A DNA stretch of 12,584 nucleotides from Pyronema omphalodes (Eukaryota; Ascomycota; Pezizomycetes; Pezizales; Pyronemataceae), in the NCBI GenBank assembly GCA_024516155.1, contig JAJJXM010000218.1, positions 1-12,584 on the forward strand, read 5' to 3'. The stretch's first letter is position 1; each line of letters opens with the position of its first letter. Shown here piece after piece: positions 1 through 7,422 of this stretch. Made by a program: the position numbers and the translations under genes. A model generated the notes under the pieces. It did no database searches, was not told the origin of the DNA, and worked only from the letters and a program-made list of their open reading frames with translations.

Positions 1-259
1 CACCCATCCCTGCCACGCCCTCGCGTATGCAGGTACCCGAGAATATTTTTAGCCCCGACGAGCTTTCCCGCATCAACGCCCCGCACGCTGGCTCCTCCGC
101 CATCGCGACCTCTAAGAAATCAACGACCGTCACCGGAAAAGTCACCAAACGCCCCACCAAAAATCCGACTCTAGACTTGACCTCGACCTCCTCCGCAAAA
201 ATGCCACCCGACCGAAAACAAACACCCCCGTGAACCTCGATGGGACCTCCGTCCAAACA
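1..259 (+). other. LINE 5' region upstream of ORF1, with a short open frame
   Basis: This stretch is GC-rich with no recognised promoter. A short open frame runs from ATG 27 to TGA 231-233 (68 codons, Ser/Thr/Lys/Pro-rich). The ORF1 frame itself is open back to a stop at 113-115 but has no ATG before 260. The 68-codon frame could therefore be the original ORF1 N-terminus, split off by a single-base frameshift between about 116 and 230, or simply a chance upstream frame. The sequence alone does not decide this. Confidence 0.5.
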
Positions 260-1395
260 ATGCCGACCGCTATGGACACTGACAGCTGCCCCGACACCGA
301 CTCCGACTCCGACTCTGACCTGGACCTCAACGACAGCCAGCACGCAATAACTACATCCGACGTCAACCTCGCGACCCTATCCGAATTGATCAAGACGAAC
401 ATCATGGATCTCCTCCGCCCAATGAATCAACGCCTCGAAACTGTGACCAAACGCATCGACAAACTACACCGAACCAACACCCAGCCCCGAACCGACCACC
501 TCGCCGACACCCCCCCGACCGCCCCCGACACCGCACCCGCCACCACGCCCATCGCCAACGACGTACACCATTGGATGGCGAGATGCCACATGCTCGAAGA
601 AATCTTGCGCAGCAACAACATCGCCATCCCCCTCGACGCACCCCGGACTGCAACCCGCCCCTCCAACACACCCTCGGCGCCGTGGGCGGACCCCTCCCAG
701 ACCAAAACTCTCCTCAAAGCCAACCCCCCCACCAACCCCACACCCGCCACTACTCGCCCCGTCGTCAAACGACAGCCCCGAACCCGCCCCCAGGAAATCA
801 TCCTGCCCTGCCCCAACCCCAGTGTCCTCCCGGTCCACACGAGAGTAGAAGTGGGCTTCGCAGTGAACAAAGCACTGCTGGAGGCCAAAGCCCCCTCTCA
901 CATGGGAGTCACCACGGTCCGCAAGAACCAAGCAGGAAATATCATCTTGACACTGAACCCTGCTACCACCACCGAAGAGCTAACCGCACACTTAGAAACA
1001 ATTCAACGCGCTGCCCAAAGGGTACACCCCTCTCTCGACAACGCTCGCATCAACGAACGATGGTATAAACTCGCCGTCCACGGCATCCCCACGGACATCT
1101 ACCCCGACACTGAGGAAGGAATGCGCCTCCTCCGAGAAGAAATTGAACGGAGCAACAACACGGTCACCCTGGCCCAGAACCCGCGGTACATGACGACGGC
1201 AGAAAAACGTGCTGGCAAGACGGCCTCCAGTGTAGTAATTGCGGTGCGCACGCCCGACGAGTTGGCCCTCCTCAAACGCCGTAAGGTGCTGGTCCTCTTC
1301 GAAGCACGAAGGGTCACCGAATACTTCACCGCGAGGAAAACCGATCAATGTCGACGGTGCCAACTCTACGGCCACCACCACGCAACCTGCACTGG
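260..1395 (+). pseudogene. LINE ORF1 (gag-like), 5' part, disrupted by element C
   Basis: This is the N-terminal 377 or so residues of a nucleic-acid-binding LINE ORF1 protein that would be 472 aa when rejoined to 7423-7705. From the first ATG at 260 there is an Asp/Ser-rich acidic stretch (residues about 6-24), a probable coiled coil (34-68) and a long Pro/Thr-rich linker. A folded region of about 170-360 follows, which in this family often contains RRM-like folds (family expectation, not shown here). Next is a perfect C-x2-C-x4-H-x4-C zinc knuckle at 364-377. The insertion lies just after the last cysteine of that knuckle. As it stands, the frame runs into element C and stops at 1520-1522, so it loses the two downstream knuckles. 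An upstream GTG at 230 is in frame but is not a likely eukaryotic start. Confidence 0.9.
1382..1395 (+). repeat. Target-site duplication of element C, left copy
   Basis: The 14-bp sequence GCAACCTGCACTGG recurs exactly at 7409-7422 and is present once in the uninterrupted ORF1. It includes the codon of the last cysteine of zinc knuckle 1. Confidence 0.95.
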
Positions 1396-1518
1396 GAACA
1401 CCACACGGCAACGGCGACCCCCCCCCCTGCATTCTCAACAACGAGCACCGAAACCCCCGGTTTTCTCATCGGATTCGGATTCGCAGCACTCTGTTACGTT
1501 ATTCTCTGAACTTTCAGG
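1396..1518 (+). other. 5' UTR fragment of element C
   Basis: This is the first 123 bp of C. It holds the 5' core, a C10 tract at 1418-1427, and a stretch with a direct GGATTC repeat (ATCGGATTCGGATTCGC). The same block recurs at 1540-1654 as the 5' UTR of A, which gives a false impression of a tandem promoter duplication. Confidence 0.88.
1504..1518 (+). repeat. Target-site duplication of element A, left copy
   Basis: The 15-bp sequence CTCTGAACTTTCAGG recurs exactly at 5529-5543. It is part of the 5' UTR of C, so it dates A after C. Confidence 0.94.
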
Positions 1519-1732
1519 TTGATGCATTTTTTAAAAACCACACGGCATCGGCGACCCCCCCCCCTGCATTCTCAACAACGAGCACCGAAACCCCCGACTT
1601 TCTCATCGGATTCGGATTCGCAGCACTCTATTACGTTATTCTCTGAATTTTCAGGGAATTCTACGTTGTTTTTGTTGACTTTTGTCGCAAAATCAGAGTT
1701 TTCACGAGTTTTGGCTTACCCCACCTCACGAA

Positions 1733-2953
1733 ATGTCGCCAAAACAACGACAGAACAACGCCCAAAGATCGAAACGGTCCGAAAACGCGTACAATGTTCT
1801 AGCCGACCTTCCTCATGATGGATCTACTCCTACTTTTGATGGAAGAGATGGAAAAGTTGATGAAGTTGATGGAAACTTCGCTGGAAAACCCTTCCAGAGC
1901 GTGGTCTTGGCACGATCACCAGTTCCTTCGGCTTCAACATCGCAGCAACAGGCGACAACTGAACACAGCCGGTTTAGTAACTACCGTCGCTTAATGGTAT
2001 CTGCAATTAATAAGGCAGTCGCAGTTGACGACAACTATGCCACCCTAGATCAACTGTTTATAGACAACTACGCCGAATTCACTGGAGCCAGCTTCCTGGG
2101 GATACAACAGATCCACCAGGACACACAGCGCCGCTTCAATACCCTCGATGACACCATACGCAACAACAGCGATGCGATGCGCCTCAGATTCGACGTCATG
2201 ATGACGAAATTCAACATTCTGACCGACGACAACACGAAGCTGCGCGCAGCCTACGACTCTACACAGGCAGAAACAGCAGCTCTCAAGGCTGCTGTGGACG
2301 CCCTGACGAGGAAAATCGAGGAACAGCAACAAGTCATCTCGGCGCCCCCCTCACCGAACCTCACGGCCTCTTCCTCAGCGATGGAAGAGATGACTATGCA
2401 ACTGTCCGTCGTCCAACATGACATTCAGGATGTCCTGGACGCTGTTCGCAACCCTCCTGGCAAGAGAAAGCGAAGGGGAAGCGACCAGAACACCGAACCC
2501 ACCTCACCGACAAACAGAAGACCGGTGAACCACAAACCGAGAGCGGCATCACCGGTGCGAAGCCTGATGCACTCAAAACATGCGACTACCGCCGCCCAGG
2601 ACAAGCTTGATGCCCTCAAGCCTATGTCCCCCCTACCTCTCCTCGCGATCACGTCGACCGAAGCGACACCGGAACCTCACCCTGACAGTCCATCTGCTCA
2701 GGACACACCTCTACCCGACGCCCCAAGCACTGCCCCTGCTGAGACCGACGGATGGAAGACTGTGGAGGCAAAGGCTAAACAGAGGAAGAAGCCGAAAGCG
2801 AAGGAGACGACACCTACGGCAGCGACACCCAGCAAGACCCCTACAACAAAGAATGGTGGCCGGGGAAAGAATACCCACCAACCCAGAACGACAACCTCCT
2901 CTGCAAAGAAGACTTGGGCAGAAGTCGTCAAGAGCGGAGGCATCAACGTCCAG
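1733..2953 (+). pseudogene. Coiled-coil ORF1-like protein, copy A, N-terminal part (split by B)
   Basis: These are the first 403 or so codons of the element protein. The start is the first ATG in the frame, with G at -3; an in-frame TTG at 1682 opens the same frame but is an unlikely start. Rejoined with 4948-5193 the protein is 484 aa with no stop or frameshift. It differs from copy B by only about a dozen residues. Features in order: a basic N-terminus, an acidic stretch at about 35-50, a block at about 72-165 that varies between copies, a predicted coiled coil at about 125-205 and again at 214-237, a KRKRR patch at 244-248, a Pro/Ser/Thr linker, and a conserved K-x-WAEVV motif at about 393-399. 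In the present sequence the frame runs into the inverted tail of B and stops at 2999-3001. No RT or endonuclease motif is present. The RNA-binding role is inference. Confidence 0.85.
2941..2953 (+). repeat. Target-site duplication of element B, left copy
   Basis: The 13-bp sequence CATCAACGTCCAG recurs exactly at 4947-4959. It lies within the ORF of A, just after the WAEVV motif. Confidence 0.94.
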
Positions 2954-2985
2954 TTTGTTTGTTTGTTCTCTCATTACTTGTTTGC

Positions 2986-2997
2986 AACCCGAAGGTT
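2986..2997 (-). promoter_or_regulatory. 3'-terminal hairpin of element B
   Basis: On the minus strand this reads AACC-TTCG-GGTT: a 4-bp stem closed by a C(UUCG)G tetraloop in RNA, about 30 bases before the tail. Terminal hairpins of this kind serve as RT recognition sites in stringent-type LINEs and their SINEs (family knowledge); the role here is inferred. Confidence 0.6.
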
Positions 2998-3284
2998 ATG
3001 ACAAGGGACAGATAAATACAAAAGAGAAGAAGAAAGAAATGTAAAAGCAAAAACCCAGTCTCCACCTCTACCAGTCTCCTCCTCTTGATCGTTGTGGTTG
3101 TGGGGTCTGTCCCCACTGTTACTACGGGGGTTTCTTGTCCAAGCGCGTCTGATGTTCCAAGTGCCCTGCTTGCACAGAGGCCGCCTCGCCGGGCTCCTCC
3201 CTTTCCTCCTCCCTTCCCCTCCCATTTTGAACCATTTTTCCTCCTTTATTTCCTCCACAAAGCAAAAACGAAACCAAAGCAAAG

Positions 3285-4739
3285 TTAAACATCCGCCGGG
3301 CCACCCGTGCCCCCACTCTCCTCTCTTCTCTCACCTCCTCCGCTGGTGTCTCCTGACTCTTTGCCCTTTGGGACACCCGGGCCCGCCCTGCCCCTCTTCT
3401 CCTCCCCTCTCTCCCCTTTTCCTTCCTTCTTCCTCATCCTTCTCGCTGCTCCCCCTCGCCTCTCTCCCCTTCTAGTCGGTGGTGTTGTCAGTCCAAGATT
3501 GCCATTCCCAAGCACAATCTGGACGTTGATGCCTCCGCTCTTGACGACTTCTGCCCAAGTCTTCTTTGCAGAGGAGGTTGTCGTTCTGGGTTGGTGGGTA
3601 TTCTTTCCCCGGCCACCATTCTTTGTTGTAGGGGTCTTGCTGGGTGTCGCTGCCGTAGGTGTCGTCTCCTTCGCTTTCGGCTTCTTCCTCTGTTTAGCCT
3701 TTGCCTCCACAGTCTTCCATCCGTCGGTCTCAGCAGGGGCAGTGCTTGGGGCGTCGGGTAGAGGTGTGTCCTGAGCAGATGGACTGTCAGGGTGAGGTTC
3801 CGGTGTCGCTTCGGTCGACGTGATCGCGAGGAGAGGTAGGGGGGACATAGGCTTGAGGGCATCAAGCTTGTCCTGGGCGGCGGTAGTCGCATGTTTTGAG
3901 TGCATCAGGCTTCGCACCGGTGATGCCGCTCTCGGTTTGTGGTTCACCGGTCTTCTGTTTGTCGGTGAGGTGGGTTCGGTGTTCTGGTCGCTTCCCCTTC
4001 GCTTTCTCTTGCCAGGAGGGTTGCGAACAGCGTCCAGGACATCCTGAATGTCATGTTGGACGACGGACAGTTGCATAGTCATCTCTTCCATTGCTGAGGA
4101 AGAGGCCGTGAGGTTCGGTGAGGGGAGCGCCGAGATGACTTGTTGCTGTTCGTCGATTTTCCTCGTCAGGGCGTCCACAGCAGCCTTGAGAGCTGCTGTT
4201 TCTGCCTGTGTAGAGTCGTAGGCTGCGCGCAGCTTCGTGTTGTCGTCGGTCAGAATGTTGAATTTCGTCATCATGACGTCGAATCTGAGGCGCATCGCAT
4301 CGCTGTTGTTGCGTATGGTGTCATCGAGGGTATTGAAGCGGCGCTGTGTGTCCTGGTGGATCTGTTGTATCCCCAGGAAGCTGGCTCCAGTGAATTCGGC
4401 GTAGTTGTCTATAAACAGTTGATCTAGGGTGGCATAGTTGTCGTCAACTGCGACTGCCTTATTAATTGCAGATGCCATTAAGCGACGGTAGTTACTAAAC
4501 CGGCTGTGTTCAGTTGTCGCCTGTTGCTGCGATGTTGAAGCCGAAGGAACTGGTGATCGTGCCAAGACCACGCTCTGGAAGGGTTTTCCAGCGAAGTTTC
4601 CATCAACTTCATCAACTTTTCCGTCTCTTCCATCAAAAGTAGGAGTAGATCCATCACGAGGAAGGTCGGCTAGAACATTGTACGCGTTTTCGGACCGTTT
4701 CGATCGTTGGGCGTTGTTCTGTCGTTGTTTTGGCGACAT
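3285..4739 (-). CDS. Coiled-coil, Arg/Gly-tailed ORF1-like protein of element B (484 aa)
   Basis: This is the reference intact copy of the element's only gene. The ATG is at 4739-4737 on the minus strand, with G at -3 and no earlier ATG in frame. Visible features: a basic N-terminus (residues 1-18), an acidic stretch (35-48), a copy-variable block (72-165), heptad-like spacing predicting a coiled coil (125-205, with a further helix at 214-237), a KRKRR basic patch likely to act as a nuclear signal (244-248), a low-complexity Pro/Ser/Thr linker, a second basic stretch (348-357), a WAEVV motif (395-399) and an Arg/Gly/Glu-rich tail (422-484). The order of trimer-forming coil then basic RNA-binding tail resembles LINE ORF1 proteins in plan, but I see no CCHC knuckle and no clear sequence relation to the ORF1 of the host LINE. 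No RT, endonuclease or RNase H motif is present. The role as an RNA chaperone for the element transcript is inference. Confidence 0.85.
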   Translation of the reverse strand: MSPKQRQNNAQRSKRSENAYNVLADLPRDGSTPTFDGRDGKVDEVDGNFAGKPFQSVVLARSPVPSASTSQQQATTEHSRFSNYRRLMASAINKAVAVDDNYATLDQLFIDNYAEFTGASFLGIQQIHQDTQRRFNTLDDTIRNNSDAMRLRFDVMMTKFNILTDDNTKLRAAYDSTQAETAALKAAVDALTRKIDEQQQVISALPSPNLTASSSAMEEMTMQLSVVQHDIQDVLDAVRNPPGKRKRRGSDQNTEPTSPTNRRPVNHKPRAASPVRSLMHSKHATTAAQDKLDALKPMSPLPLLAITSTEATPEPHPDSPSAQDTPLPDAPSTAPAETDGWKTVEAKAKQRKKPKAKETTPTAATPSKTPTTKNGGRGKNTHQPRTTTSSAKKTWAEVVKSGGINVQIVLGNGNLGLTTPPTRRGERRGGAARRMRKKEGKGERGEEKRGRAGPGVPKGKESGDTSGGGERREESGGTGGPADV

Positions 4740-4946
4740 TTCGTGAGGTGGGGTAAGCCAAAACTCGTGAAAACTCTGATTTTGCGACAAAAGTCAACAA
4801 AAACAACGTAGAATTCCCTGAAAATTCAGAGAATAACGTAATAGAGTGCTGCGAATCCGAATCCGATGAGAAAGTCGGGGGTTTCGGTGCTCGTTGTTGA
4901 GAATGCAGGGGGGGGGGTCGCCGTTGCCGTGTGGTGATACCTGCAT

Positions 4947-4959
4947 CATCAACGTCCAG
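4947..4959 (+). repeat. Target-site duplication of element B, right copy
   Basis: Exact 13-bp match to 2941-2953. Base 4960 resumes element A. Confidence 0.94.
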
Positions 4960-5193
4960 ATTGTGCTTGGGAATGGCAATCTTGGACTGACAACACCACC
5001 GACAAGAAGGGGAGAGAGGCGAGGGGGAGCAGCGAGGAGGCTGAGGAAGAAGGAAGGAGAAGGGGAGAGAGGAGAGGAGAAGAGGGGCAGGGCAGGCCCG
5101 GGCGTCTCAAAGGGCAAAGAGTCAGGAGACACCGGCGGAGGAGGTGAGAGAGGAGAGGAGAGTGGGGGCGCGGGTGGCCCGGCGGCTGCTTAA
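4948..5193 (+). pseudogene. Copy A protein, C-terminal part (after insertion of B)
   Basis: This is the last 81 codons of the A protein, ending at TAA 5191-5193. It continues in the same frame as 1733-2941 when B and one duplication are removed. It encodes the Arg/Gly/Glu-rich tail, with RRG and RGG-like spacing and stretches of alternating basic and acidic residues. The coding strand is almost pure purine here, so part of the composition may be forced by DNA sequence bias rather than protein selection. It is a separate fragment with no start of its own. Confidence 0.85.
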
Positions 5194-5361
5194 CTTTGCT
5201 TTGGTTTTGTTTTTGCTTTGTGGAGGAAATAAAGGAGGGAAAATGGTTAAAAATGGGAGGGGAAGGGAGGAGGAAAGGGAGGAGCCCGGCGAGGCGGCCT
5301 CTGTGCAAGCAGGGCACTTCGAACATCAGACGCGCTTGGACAAGAAACCCCCGTAGTAACA

Positions 5362-5378
5362 GTGGGGACAGACCCCAC
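5362..5378 (+). promoter_or_regulatory. Internal 3' UTR stem-loop of element A
   Basis: A 6-bp stem GTGGGG (5362-5367) and CCCCAC (5373-5378) closes a 5-base loop, ACAGA. Element D has a different sequence at the equivalent place but can still form GGGGT/ACCCC around a 5-base loop (9611-9625), which suggests the structure matters. Function is inferred. Confidence 0.5.
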
Positions 5379-5480
5379 AACCACAACGATCAAGAGGAGG
5401 AGACTGGTAGAGGTGGAGACTGGGTTTTTGCTTTTACATTTCTTTCTTCTTCTCTTTTGTATTTATCTGTCCCTTGTCAT

Positions 5481-5492
5481 AACCTTCGGGTT
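5481..5492 (+). promoter_or_regulatory. 3'-terminal hairpin of element A
   Basis: AACC-TTCG-GGTT, identical to B, C and E, just upstream of the tetranucleotide tail. Confidence 0.6.
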
Positions 5493-5528
5493 GCAAACAA
5501 GTAATGAGAGAACAAACAAACAAACAAA

Positions 5529-5543
5529 CTCTGAACTTTCAGG
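5529..5543 (+). repeat. Target-site duplication of element A, right copy
   Basis: Exact 15-bp match to 1504-1518. Element C resumes at 5544. Confidence 0.94.
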
Positions 5544-5620
5544 GAATTCTACGTTGTTTTTGTTGACTTTTGTCGCAAAATCAGAGTTTTCACGAGTTTT
5601 GGCTTACCCCACCTCACGAA

Positions 5621-7113
5621 ATGTCGCCAAAACAACGACAGAACAACGCCCGACGATCGAAACGGTCCGAGACGCGTACAATGTTCTAGCCGACCTTCCT
5701 CATGATGGATCTAATCCTACATTTGATGAAAGAGATGGAAAAGTTGATGAAGTTGATGGAAACCTCGCTGGAAAGCCCTTCCAGAGCGTGGTCTTGGCAG
5801 GATCACCAGTTCCTTCGGCTTCAACACACCAGCAGCAAGCGACACCTGAGCACAACCGATTCAGAGAATTTCGCCGCGATCTGGTTATTGCTATGCGAAA
5901 CGCTATCGAAAAAGACGACAGCGATAGCAGCTTGAGCGCCCTGTTCTGTGAACATGAACCGCTTTTCACAGGAGCAAGCTTCCTGGGGATACAACAGATC
6001 CACCGGGACACACAGCGTCGCTTCAATACGCTCGATGACACCATACGCAACAACAGCGATGAGATGCGCCACAGATTCGACGTCATGATGACGAAATTCA
6101 ACGTTCTGCTCGGCGAAAACACGAAGCTGCGCGCAGCATACAACTCTACACAGAAAGAAACAGCAGCTCTCAAGGCTGCTGTGGACGCCCTGACGACGAA
6201 AATCGACGAACAGCACCAAGTCATTTCGGCGCCCCCCTCACCGAACCTCACGGCCTCTTCCTCAGCGATGGAAGAGATGACTATGCAACTGTCCGTCGTC
6301 CAACATGACATTCAGGATGTCCTGGACGCTGTTCGCAACCCGCCTGGCAAGAGAAAGCGAAGGGGTAGCGACCAGAACACCGAACCCACCTCACCGACAA
6401 ACAGAAGACCGGTGAACCACAAACCGAGAGCGGCATCACCGGTGCGAAGCCTGATGCACTCGAAACATGCGACTACCGCCGCCCAGGACAAGCTTGATGC
6501 CCTCAAGCCTATGTCCCCCCTACCTCTCCTCGCGATCACGACGACCGAAGCGACACCGGAACCTCACCCTGACAGTTCATCTGTTCAGGACACACCTCTA
6601 CCCGACGCCCCAAGCACTGCCCCTGCTGAGACGAACGGATGGAAGACTGTGGAGGCGAAGGCTACACAGAGGAAGAAGCAGAAAGCGAAGGAGACGACAC
6701 CTACGGCAGCGCCACCCAGCAAGACCCCTACAACAAAGAATGGTGGCCGGGGAAAGAATACCCACCAACCCAGAACGACAACCTCCTCTGCAAAGAAGAC
6801 TTGGGCAGAAGTCGTCAAGAGCGGAGGCATCAACGTCCAGATTGTGCTTGGGAATGGCAATCTTGGACTAACAACACCACCGACAAGAAGGGGAGAGAGG
6901 CGAGGGGGAGCAGCAAGAAGGCTGAGGAAGAAGGAAGGAGAAGGGGAGAGAGGGGAGGAGAAGAGGGGCAGGGCGGGCCCGGGTGTCTCAAAGGGCAGAG
7001 AGTCAGGAGACACCGGCGGAGGAGGTGAGAGAGGAGAGGAGAGTGGGGGCGCAGGTGGCCCGGCGGCTGTTTCACTTTGCTTTGGTTTTGTTTTTGCTTT
7101 GTGGAGGAAATAA
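5621..7113 (+). pseudogene. Copy C version of the element protein, frameshifted and without its normal stop
   Basis: The ATG at 5621 starts the frame used by the other copies, but one base is missing at about 5669-5672 (GTCCGAGACGCG where A has GTCCGAAAACGCG). This frame stops after 22 codons or so. The rest of the protein is open in the next frame and remains similar to A and B, apart from the variable block at about 5830-6120. The normal TAA is changed to TCA (about 7072), so the frame reads 13 further codons to a stop ending at 7113. The long open frame starting at 5362, in the 3' UTR of A, is an accident of joining A to C and not a real N-terminus. An internal ATG could in principle give a shortened protein. 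Most likely a recently inactivated copy. Confidence 0.85.
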
Positions 7114-7361
7114 AGGAGGGAAAATGGTTAAAAATGGGAGGGGAAGGGAGGAGGAAAGGGAGGAGCCCGGCAAGGCGGCCTCTGTGCAAGCAGGGCACTT
7201 GGAACATCAGACGCGCTTGGACAAGAAACCCCCGTAGTAACAGTGGGGACAGACCCCACAACCACAACGATCAAGAGGAGGAGACTGGTAGAGGTGGAGA
7301 CTGGGTTTTTGCTTTTACATTTCTTTCTTCTTCTCTTTTGTATTTATCTGTCCCTTGTCAT

Positions 7362-7373
7362 AACCTTCGGGTT
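7362..7373 (+). promoter_or_regulatory. 3'-terminal hairpin of element C
   Basis: AACC-TTCG-GGTT, followed after a short spacer by the ACAA tail at about 7392-7408. Confidence 0.6.
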
Positions 7374-7408
7374 GCAAACAAGTAATGAGAGAACAAACAA
7401 ACAAACAA

Positions 7409-7422
7409 GCAACCTGCACTGG
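7409..7422 (+). repeat. Target-site duplication of element C, right copy
   Basis: Exact 14-bp match to 1382-1395. LINE ORF1 resumes in its original frame here. Confidence 0.95.

Larger units (their letters stand above)
2954..4946 (-). mobile_element. Retroelement copy B, complete, inverted, inserted in ORF of A
   Basis: Copy B is a full-length 1993-bp copy read on the minus strand. Its 5' end is near 4946, with about 12 extra bases before the shared 5' core, then a G10 run (C10 on its own strand) at 4908-4917. Its 3' tail (CAAA)n is at about 2954-2967, against the left duplication. It is the youngest insertion of the nest and its ORF is entirely open. It is near-identical to A over its whole length, so A and B form a long inverted repeat. 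An AATAAA lies shortly after its stop (TTTATT on the plus strand at 3245-3250). Confidence 0.95.
1519..5528 (+). mobile_element. Retroelement copy A (contains B), inserted in 5' UTR of C
   Basis: Copy A is 1519-2953 plus 4960-5528, about 2004 bp without B. It has about 20 extra bases (1519-1538) before the shared 5' core, then a C10 tract at 1555-1564, the ORF start at ATG 1733, the stop at 5191-5193, an AATAAA at 5228-5233, the terminal hairpin at 5481-5492 and an (ACAA)n tail ending at 5528. The rejoined ORF is uninterrupted, so A was probably intact when B landed in it. Confidence 0.93.
5194..5528 (+). other. 3' UTR and (ACAA)n tail of element A
   Basis: It holds an AATAAA at 5228-5233, a purine-rich tract, a GTGGGG/CCCCAC stem-loop at 5362-5378, the terminal AACC-TTCG-GGTT hairpin, and a tail of ACAA units at about 5511-5528. 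Copies B, C and E carry nearly the same last 275 bp. Confidence 0.85.
1396..7408 (+). mobile_element. Retroelement copy C (contains A and B), inserted in LINE ORF1
   Basis: Copy C consists of 1396-1518 plus 5544-7408, about 1988 bp once the nested copies are removed. It starts GAACACC, followed by the shared 5' core ACACGGCAACGG and a run of ten C. It ends in an (ACAA)n tail directly against the right target-site duplication at 7409. It was the first insertion in this cluster, because copy A sits inside its 5' UTR and has its own duplication there. Its ORF is damaged by a one-base deletion and a lost stop codon, consistent with C being older than A and B. Length, tail and duplication size fit target-primed reverse transcription. 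Confidence 0.92.

Noticed and set aside
142..931. Long minus-strand open frames opposite LINE ORF1
   Set aside because: They have biased Gly/Arg/Val composition, overlap each other, and are shadows of a GC-rich coding strand.
1396..1518. tRNA-derived SINE head with Pol III A and B boxes
   Set aside because: The GGATTCGGATTC stretch only loosely resembles a B box and no properly spaced A box is present.
1404..1654. Tandem duplication of the 5' UTR as a double promoter (as in Tx or R1-type tandem starts)
   Set aside because: The second unit begins copy A, inserted into the 5' UTR of C; the matching 15-bp duplication at 1504/5529 explains it fully.
1945..2260. Diversity-generating retroelement with a variable repeat
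   Set aside because: No template repeat with adenine-specific changes, no DGR-type RT, and the variable block differs by more than adenine-linked substitutions.
3092..3475. Plus-strand Leu/Pro/Ser-rich frames opposite element B, and the equivalents opposite A, C and D
   Set aside because: Low-complexity translations of the pyrimidine strand of the 3' UTR; not consistent with a protein.
5505..5528. ACAA and AATA repeats as independent microsatellites
   Set aside because: They occur only at element 3' ends, directly against target-site duplications, so they are retrotransposition tails.
5362..7113. A 583-codon open frame as a larger novel protein
   Set aside because: Its first ~85 codons come from the 3' UTR of A and an out-of-frame 5' UTR of C; it is an accident of the A/C joint plus a frameshift and a lost stop in C.
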